A stretch of DNA of 64,000 nt from Scleropages formosus (taxonomy: Eukaryota; Chordata; Actinopteri; Osteoglossiformes; Osteoglossidae). The stretch is from NCBI RefSeq assembly GCF_900964775.1, contig NC_041825.1:1834001-1898000 (forward strand). The letters run 5' to 3'. The position numbers and the translations under genes are program-made. Under the pieces are notes generated by a model, which saw only the letters and a list, made by a program, of their open reading frames with translations, had not been told where the DNA came from and made no database searches. Of the stretch, positions 56,968 through 64,000 are shown piece by piece. How positions within the stretch are numbered: position 1 is the first letter of the stretch; every line of letters begins with the position of its first letter.

Positions 56968-57302
56968 CACAAATTTACATTTATCTGACACTCTTCTCCA
57001 AAGTGACTCAGAAGGTTGTTTCACTTACGGTTATTCACCCATTTATACACATGAGTAATTTTACTGGAGCAATTTAGGGAACAAACTCGCTTTGCTCGAG
57101 ACTTTCACGTCCGCAGCTATGTCTCCTTCTCTCAATGTAATGCATAAATTGTACTTTTTACCGAGATGTACGTCGCTTTGGACAAAAACGTCTGCTAAAT
57201 GAATACGTAAGTACTTTACGCAAGGGTACTACAGCCGGAGGTGAGATTTGAACCTGTGGGTCCAAAGGGAACAGCACTCACCACTACGCTACCAGCTGCC
57301 CC
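56968..57302 (-). mobile_element. SINE family A interrupted by another SINE tail
   Basis: The reverse copy runs TTTATCTGACACTCTTCTCC to about 57090 and resumes about 57210 with GTACTTTACGCAAGGGTACT. The inserted ~115 bp includes TACGTCGCTTTGGACAAAAA and TCTGCTAAATGAATACGTAA, the plus-oriented tail of a related SINE. Confidence 0.72.
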
Positions 57303-57324
57303 ACACTGTATTTAACTTGCCATC

Positions 57325-57650
57325 ACATTTACTTATTTAGCAGATGCTTTTCTCCAAAGCAACTTCCAATGAACTCTATGTGGTGTTACCAGCCCACACA
57401 CCTTATTCACCACGGTGACTTACACTGCTAGATACACTACTTACACTGGGTCACTCATCCATACATCAGCAGAACACACACACACACACTATGTGTGAAC
57501 CTGAACAGCATGTCTTTGGACTGTGGGAGGAAACCAGAGCACCTGCAGAACATGCAAACTTCACACAGACTGAGAGGGGATCGAACCCACATCCTCTCGC
57601 ACCACCCAGGGGCTGGGGGACAGCAACGCCGCTCGCTGTGCCGCGAGTGG
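57325..57650 (-). mobile_element. SINE family C, near full length
   Basis: TTAGCAGATGCTTTTCTCC, CAGCCCACACACCTTATTCA, AGCATGTCTTTGGACTGTGG, GGGGATCGAACCCACATCC and GTGCCGCGAGTGG. Confidence 0.88.
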
Positions 57651-60030
57651 TGAACAATTTTCAGTTGCCCCCAAAGTGCCTGCGAGGGGTTTGGCTCCAT
57701 TGAACCGAATCCTCTATTGAGGTGAAAAGTGAACCTTCTCTCGTTTCACAGTTACTACGTGTTGTTTTGCTTTCGTGACGTATCGATGCGACGTCTATTT
57801 GTGCAACTTCAACTTGGAAGAACAGATCCTGACACGGGTTCGAACTCAGTAACACTGCGAGCTGCACCGAGAGAAGCTTCGCGCCGTATTTCTGCACCAA
57901 ACTCGCTCTCTTGTGTTTTAGAAGAAACCATTGCGCCACCCAGAGGTTTATTCTTCTTGATCTCCGCAAGCGCTGGGTGTTTCTGCAAACTATCCAACTC
58001 TGGGTTTATAAGCATCTACAGGAATGGGAAGGTCACAACACATCTAGGGCATCTTCAGCTTTTTCTGAAGGATCCAAACCTGCTGTCAATGTACTACAGG
58101 GTCTCTTATTGCTACTGTCCCTCATGGGAACATAGAGGCAGGAAGAGCACAATTTTAAACCACAATCGATCCTCATACATCCCATCGAGCTGGAGTTGAA
58201 TACAAGCTTCCACTTTAGCAGCTGTATTTTCCAGGCAACGTTTGTGTTTTTATTCATTGACTATTAATTGTTGTAGGATGCTGATGCTCGGCCGTTTAAT
58301 ATGCAAGCAGGTCACCGATCAGAGCACTTTAACAGTGAAGATCGGTACATTTGTACCACATCTGCCACGAACAGAGGTCTTATTCTAGTGTCAAAGAACA
58401 CACAGCAACTATGCGTGAAAAAAAGCGAAAAGTTAAAAATGTCCAACGTTTGAGTGAAGATCTCAAGAACAGCGAAGCACCCTTCCCATTCTTGTGCTCC
58501 GTCTCCTTGAAAAGATGTTGCGAGGGGCTCAGAGAAACTACACATTTCACATAGTACAAACACCAATAAATATTCATGAAAAAATATATGTAATATAAAA
58601 AATATTCACCAATTCGCCTGAGACAAAATAACAGATGAGCTCTTGCTCTAAACACATTTTCTGTTGCTGCAGTATATGAGTGGGGAACATAACCTGAAGA
58701 ACCTAAACTCCTTTTAACCTCAAAGGAGGACAAGGAGAGAAGGCTGATGAATCACGATGTCGCAGCAGCAGATTCCAGGAAGATTCTGGAACAAGCCACA
58801 AAATACTGCACGCTTTTCCTTAACACTGGGTGTAACTTTATTGGGATCGATCCGGAACTCAAAACAAAGCGGTACATCACGACGTCTTCCAGCAGTGCAA
58901 GCAAATCCTTCCAGAACATTCTCTCCCTCCCCCTTAAACCCAACACCCATAAAGCTCCCAAATCAGACATTTCCAGTTGTGCAGTGAAAGAAAGTAAAAA
59001 AGAAAAAGAAACACAGACGCACACTGAACACATTGTCTATTCCAGACAGAGTATGGCCACACACAGCACACGTCCTGTACAAGTGCAACAGAGTACCGAA
59101 ACCCGCAATACTTTGTATGTAGTACACTGTAAAATGCTCATTTAAAAGAAATTAAAAGTGATCTATCATATACGTTCACTCCACAGTATGGCTGTCACAT
59201 TTATTAATGGTCTGGTTAACGCTGCCGGTGACAGGAGTGATACCTTTTCTCTTTATTCCCAAAGTGCACGTGTGTGTCGTCCCCTCGTCCCCCCCGAACT
59301 CCAGTCTATTCATCTGCACATTTCAAACCGACACGTCTACAAAAACCACTTGGATATCTGGTCCCAGTGAGAAAACAGTACTTTAGCTCTATCTAGTCTG
59401 GGGGTTAAAGCAGCGTTACCGCGATAGAACCAGCATTTCTAGGAGTGACACAGATGGAAATATTACCATTATCACGTCACCAAAGAGGAAAAAGCAGAGA
59501 CGAGCGTGTGTTTTCGCTAGCTGCCGGAACGCAGCGCTTGCAGCAGTAACACACATTGGAACGAGTGGTGTATTGCGGTGTGACGCTGGGTTTTGTTTTC
59601 AGTAGTTCCAGTACAAGCTCCAGTAACGCGTCACCAGTACGAGCAGCTCGTGTGAAACGCTAGAGCTTCCGGTTATCCCAGGTAGCCAGGTGTTGCTGAA
59701 CATGACTTCACTAACACATCATACATGTTTTATAGTGTTATTAAATTCTATCCTCCTGTCGTTAGCAGCTCAGCTGGTTTTCCGAAGGTCAGGTGAGCTG
59801 GACATGAGTCCTACTTGTTTATTGTAACTGTAATAAATAAAATTAAATAAGTAAAACAAAACAAACAAACAAAACTTGTACATCCCCACATCTGTTTGCT
59901 CTGGCTGCAGATTAGAGCCCAATAATATTATTAGTGCTGACATCCATAAAGTGCTTTTCCTGACAGGGTCAACATTTCAAACAAAAGTGCAGCAAAGGAT
60001 TTTTCCACTTCTGCAGATGTTAAAGATTCC
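57651..60030. other. mylpf-tbc1d10b intergenic DNA
   Basis: Several open frames but no recognisable protein, and no known repeat family. No gene is called. Confidence 0.4.
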
Positions 60031-60697
60031 CGGTTTATTCTCCGAGGACAGAGTTTACCAGAAAGATGTGTAAACGCACTCTTCGGAGAAGTGAGTGTGC
60101 ACAAAAAAACAATTACACTGAAAAAAAAAAAAAAAAAAAAAAAAAAATACTGCTTGAAAAAAAAAAACACAAAAATACTGAGTAGCAACAGCTGTGGCGT
60201 TGCCTCGTCCCTGGATCCGACCATCTTTTACCGTGTTTCGTGTACACGGCTGTACACTGCTGCATAGAGAGCGCTGAGCACCGGGCCGTACACACGCAAC
60301 GTATACGCACAATGTAGACAGACAGCGCAGAAGAGCTGGAGGGAGGTAAAGGACGACAGAGAAGAAATGAGGCAGCCCGCAGCAGTCACGTGACGACTAC
60401 TGAAAAGCACCGCTGAAGAGCGAACACGTAGTCCAGCTCTGTGTCCAACATCGGACGGGTTTTACATTTCACCGCCGTGACGACGTGCACGCTGCCTGCG
60501 CCCGACCTCGGAGCCACGCTCTCCATCGACACGGTACGAGATGCCCGATGACGGTCACGCTACGTTAAGTCTCGTTCAGGTCGGGGAGAAGCGCGTCTCA
60601 GTGGCGGGGGGGGATCCAAAAGCAGACGCTGGGAATGCCGCGGGCCGCAGTCCGCATCCTGCCCCGATAGCGGCGCTACGGGTCTCCTGTCCTCCTG
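60031..60697 (-). other. tbc1d10b 3' UTR candidate
   Basis: Downstream (minus strand) of the tbc1d10b stop. TTTATT at 60034-60039 is a reversed AATAAA and a possible end point. A 27-base A run lies at 60120-60147. Confidence 0.45.
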
Positions 60698-63002
60698 CTA
60701 CGCTCCTCCCTTGTCCTTCTTCTCCTTCTTGAGCCTCACCTTCTCCACCTTCTCCCTCTCCTTCTGCTCCCGGGACCTCTGTTTCTCCTCCTCCTTCTCC
60801 TTCTTCTTCTCCTCTTTGCTCTTCTTCCTTCGCGCCTCCTCTTCTCCGGGGGCCAAGGCATCGGCCTCGCCCGCGATGGGACCGTGAGCGGAGGCGCGAG
60901 CCGGACTAATCGCGCCGCTCTCCGCAGGCTGAGCCTGGCACCGGCCTGGGATGCCTCCCCCAGGGGTGAGCTTTGACTCCGACACCGAGCTCCCGGAGAA
61001 GGAGCCCTTGTTCACGGGAAACTGGAAAGGAGCTTTGGACTTGCGGAAGCCGGGCAGCGAGAGGACGCTGGAGGAGGCCCTGAGGGGGCCTGGGGAAGCA
61101 ACGGGGCCCCCTAAGAAGGAGAAGCTGCCCCTGGGGCGGAAGGAGCCAGAGCGGCGTTTGAGCTCGTAGATGGCGCGGGTGCCGTGAAGCCGGCGTCCCG
61201 GGTTGTGGCAGAGCTCCCCGCGCGACTCCCTCCACTTGCACACCTGGATGCTGCACTCGCGCTCAACGAGGGCCTCGGTCACTGGCAGGGAAACCACCTG
61301 GAGCCCCGGTGGGGGGAGCGAAAAGGCAGAGTGAGCGAACAGCATGCAGTGACAGCGGTTAGCGCCACCGCCGCCTCCGCTTTGCGCTCCAAGGAGCCAC
61401 GTTCAAACCCACACCCTGCTGCGGTGCCTGCAGTTCGATCAAGGTACCAACCCTGAACTGGTGCACTAAAATTACCTGGCTGTATAAACAGGCAAATCAC
61501 TGTAAATCACTGCTCAGCAGTACAGGTGGCTCTTGACCTGCGACATACGCGAGGTGCAACCGGCCGAACTCACAACAACCTTGTTATATTATTTGCGAGT
61601 CTTAAAGGCTAAGAAGGACCGTATCCGTGGACATTTACAGAACGATTCATTTGCGATTCCATTCCAGTTACTTTTTATTTGAAATGGTTATGAAACACAA
61701 ACCTTGATGTTCCGGTGGAGCAGGAAAGAAAAAGCTAAAGAAAACACATTTAGAAATGAATGCAAAAATAAGCGCAGCATGAAAAGATGATACTGTACAG
61801 TATTTATATCATTATAGTTCTATACTAATATTAATTTAGCGGGAGTAATGTGTAAAACGAGTGAAAAAACATAACATGTCCTGTTCTACAACATAACATA
61901 CATGAATGTCACACGGATCCTTACGGCTCGTACAACTCAGGGGAGACTTCGGACCAAGTGGACTTACGACGAGGACACTGGAATGGACCACCCGTACGCT
62001 GTGTCGCACAACAGCATGTGCCAAATTAATGACTAACTAATCTAGCTAACTAGCTAACTGGTTAACCTCACCTCTTGGACTAGCAATTCCTCCCTGATGC
62101 TCTCGGGCGAGATGTTCCTCAGCCGCTCCACGGTCTCATACATGCCCTGAAGTTCCCGCAGCTTGTCCATGGAGCCCAGCATCTGCCTCAGCAGCACCAA
62201 ACCGACCCGAAAGATGATCTTGACCCCTGCGGACAATCAGCGGAGAAACACGTCCAGCTTTGGACCCGCTGCAGTGTGAGGACAAGACTCATCCGACATG
62301 TCCCTTTCACGGATCTGCCGCCAGCAGCCTTTCGGCAGCTGTTCGGTAAAGAATGGGACCCATCAGTGAGGAAGTTCTCACAGCGCAGAAAGTAAAGCTC
62401 CTTGGGGTTATTTAAGTCGGGGAAAAGTAAACTCTCAGGAAGAGGAGCAGCGGAAAAGGGAAGGCCCGGCGACAGGCTATCGGTTTCCAAGTACACACAC
62501 ATTTTCAGAACCGCTTGTCCCATACAGGGTCACGGGGAACCGGAGCCTAACCTGACAACACAGGGCGTAAGGCCGGAGGGGGAGGGGACACACCCAGGAC
62601 GGGACGCCAGTCTGCCGCAAGGCACCCCAAGCGGGATTCGAACCCCAGACCCACTGGAGAGCAGGACTGTGGTCCAACCCACTGCGCCACCGCGCCACCA
62701 CTGGTTTCCAAGTAGACTGTGGTAAACATTCCAAGTGCATAAATAACATCATATGCGGAAACTGGGAAAATATTTAGAGAACCAGGGAGGTGAAGAGCAG
62801 GCGTGTGTGAACCTTCGCAGAAGAACATGTCCCAGACGCGCAGCACGCAGGCCCAGGGTAGGCTGCGCGAGAAGATGCACATGAACCACTCGGTCATGTA
62901 GAGGATGGGGTCGATTTTGAACTTCTTCAGGTGGCGATATGCCATGGGGCAGAAGCGCCGCAGCAGGGAAAAGAAGATGTCACCGTCCAGCTGAATCGCC
63001 TC
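60698..63002 (-). CDS. tbc1d10b: TBC1D10B-like Rab GAP, last three exons (partial)
   Basis: TBC1D10 proteins switch off Rab27A/Rab35-type GTPases. Minus-strand exons, in order: 62813-63002, 62072-62226 and 60698-61297, giving the C-terminal 314 residues in one frame (phases 0-1-0). The first contains [19 protein letters not shown] and [19 protein letters not shown] with [12 protein letters not shown], the end of the TBC domain. The second has [19 protein letters not shown] and [13 protein letters not shown]. The last reads [10 protein letters not shown] and WRESRGEL, then a serine-rich stretch and a Lys/Glu-rich tail ([18 protein letters not shown]) like mammalian TBC1D10B. The donor of the first visible exon is GTTCAC, weak. 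The catalytic Arg and Gln fingers lie in upstream exons beyond the right edge. The paralogue call (B rather than A) is likely. Confidence 0.92.
61345..61520 (+). mobile_element. SINE family A in tbc1d10b intron
   Basis: ACAGCGGTTAGCGCCACC, CCACGTTCAAACCCACACCC (box B) and ATTACCTGGCTGTATAAACA. Confidence 0.75.
61523..61994. mobile_element. Pogo/Tigger-like MITE, 472 bp
   Basis: Ends CAGGTGGCTCTTGACCTGCG and GGAATGGACCACCCG, flanked by TA. The right part matches 32171-32784. No coding remnant. Confidence 0.75.
62506..62700 (-). mobile_element. SINE family B in tbc1d10b intron
   Basis: GGAGCCTAACCTGACAACAC, GGACGGGACGCCAGTCTGCC, GGATTCGAACCCCAGACCC and CACTGCGCCACCGCGCCACC. Confidence 0.88.
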
Positions 63003-63254
63003 CTGGAAAAAGAGTTATGAGATTTTAATTAAACACACAATAACGGCGCAAATAATGTTAATTTCAGCATATCCAGTGAGATATGTCTGAGAGCCACTGT
63101 TACACCTCTTTTTTGCATCATTTTCAGACATTTCCTGTACTAGAACCATAATAAGGAGCGATCACCCAGCTTTATCAATCTAGGAGCCAAATTATTATTA
63201 ATAATAATAGCAATAACACTAATCATTACTATTATTATTACTTGATTGACACAC

Positions 63255-63452
63255 AGGGACCGAAACCGCTTGTCCCAAGTCGGGTCGCGTCGAACCGGAG
63301 CCTAACCCGACAACACAGGGCGCAAGGCCGGAGGGGGAGGGGACACACCCAGGACGGGATGCCAGGCCGTCGCAAGGCACCCCAAGCGGGACTCAAACCC
63401 TAGACTCACCAGAGAGCAGGACCCGGCCAAACCCGCTGTGCCACCGTGCCCC
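63255..63452 (-). mobile_element. SINE family B in tbc1d10b intron
   Basis: GGACCGAAACCGCTTGTCCC, GGAGCCTAACCCGACAACAC and AAACCCGCTGTGCCACCGTG. Confidence 0.88.
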
Positions 63453-63459
63453 CCATTAT

Positions 63460-64000
63460 TATTATTTATTTTTTAAACTAAATGTCTGTTTTGGTTATGA
63501 CTTACATTTACCTTAACCAATGGTTATGACTGGTTGAAATTTTCCATGTTATAAAGTGGAAGCAGGAAGTATATAGTTTTGTTTTCCTTTTCTTTTTTAG
63601 GAAGAGCTGTGACCACGTTAATATTTGAATATTTGAGGAATATTTCAATCTTTGTCTCCATCCTGTGCCCACATGAGGAGAGTGGAGCCCTGATGCCCCA
63701 TTCAAACACTACTTGTACACCTGTGGTTACTTTTCACAAGTCAGGGCTGGAGATTCAGGCAAAAAACAGTCAGACCGACGCCACTGAACTTTGAGACACC
63801 GGCTGGGTCTCTCCGTCCCACAACATGCAAAATAGCGCTGTACTAAATAAATAGTAAGACCACCGAGATCAAAAGGGATGTCCGTTTTCTCCGCATTTTT
63901 CCTGGTACAGAACCCTGAAATTTGATGGCCGCTGAATTTTAAGATCCATTTGGAGACAGAGCTGCTGAACCGACTATAAAATACGAATACAGTGAACTAA
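63460..64000. other. Right edge, presumed tbc1d10b intron
   Basis: No upstream tbc1d10b exon was found here, so the rest of the gene must lie beyond the window. Confidence 0.5.

Noticed and set aside
57729-58199. 156-codon open frame near tbc1d10b
   Set aside because: No recognisable domain, no splice partner and no conserved motif; probably chance.
63460-64000. Upstream tbc1d10b exon at the right edge
   Set aside because: No minus-strand frame matches the TBC-domain sequence expected before EAIQLDGD.

Overview
The window is vertebrate nuclear DNA, almost certainly from a teleost fish. Genes are split by GT-AG introns, the proteins match known vertebrate families with fish-style features, and the spaces are crowded with tRNA-headed SINEs, Tc1-like transposons, (TG)n/(CA)n arrays and C2H2 zinc-finger genes that start with a short coiled-coil exon. 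The exact species cannot be read from the sequence.

Layout, left to right. (1) 0.4-2.9 kb, minus: elob (elongin B), complete in four coding exons. (2) 4.2-9.9 kb, plus: pkmyt1 (Myt1, the membrane-bound Cdk1-inhibitory kinase), complete in seven coding exons, divergent from elob, with E2F- and CCAAT-like sites at its presumed promoter. (3) 10-19.8 kb: a repeat-rich stretch. It holds LINE fragments and a pogo/Tigger-like element carrying three nested insertions (a SINE, a solo LTR with a perfect target duplication, and a Tc1 copy). It also holds an unusual retrovirus-like fossil whose two LTRs face each other in inverted orientation. (4) 19.9-32 kb, plus: three tandem two-exon C2H2 zinc-finger genes whose first exons are nearly identical while their finger exons differ. 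(5) 32-38 kb: pogo/Tigger-like MITEs and nested SINEs. (6) 38.6-43.9 kb, plus: a sesquipedalian (PHETA/IPIP27) gene with a PH domain and an F&H motif. (7) 47.2-53.7 kb, plus: mylpf (fast skeletal myosin regulatory light chain), complete in seven coding exons behind a TATA box. (8) 54.4-56 kb: a broken Tc1-like transposon with long inverted repeats. (9) 60.7-63 kb, minus: the last three coding exons of tbc1d10b, which continues past the right edge.

The genes do not form one pathway: E3 ligase adaptor, G2/M kinase, putative transcription factors, endosomal adaptor, muscle protein and Rab GAP. Four of them (elob, pkmyt1, mylpf, tbc1d10b) have human counterparts on 16p, and MYLPF and TBC1D10B are close neighbours there, so the block looks like conserved ancestral linkage. 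The most notable observations are the inverted-LTR fossil next to a zinc-finger gene, the empty-site comparison that dates the insertions into the 11-14 kb Tigger-like copy, the homogenised zinc-finger first exons, and a perfect 16-bp hairpin upstream of mylpf.
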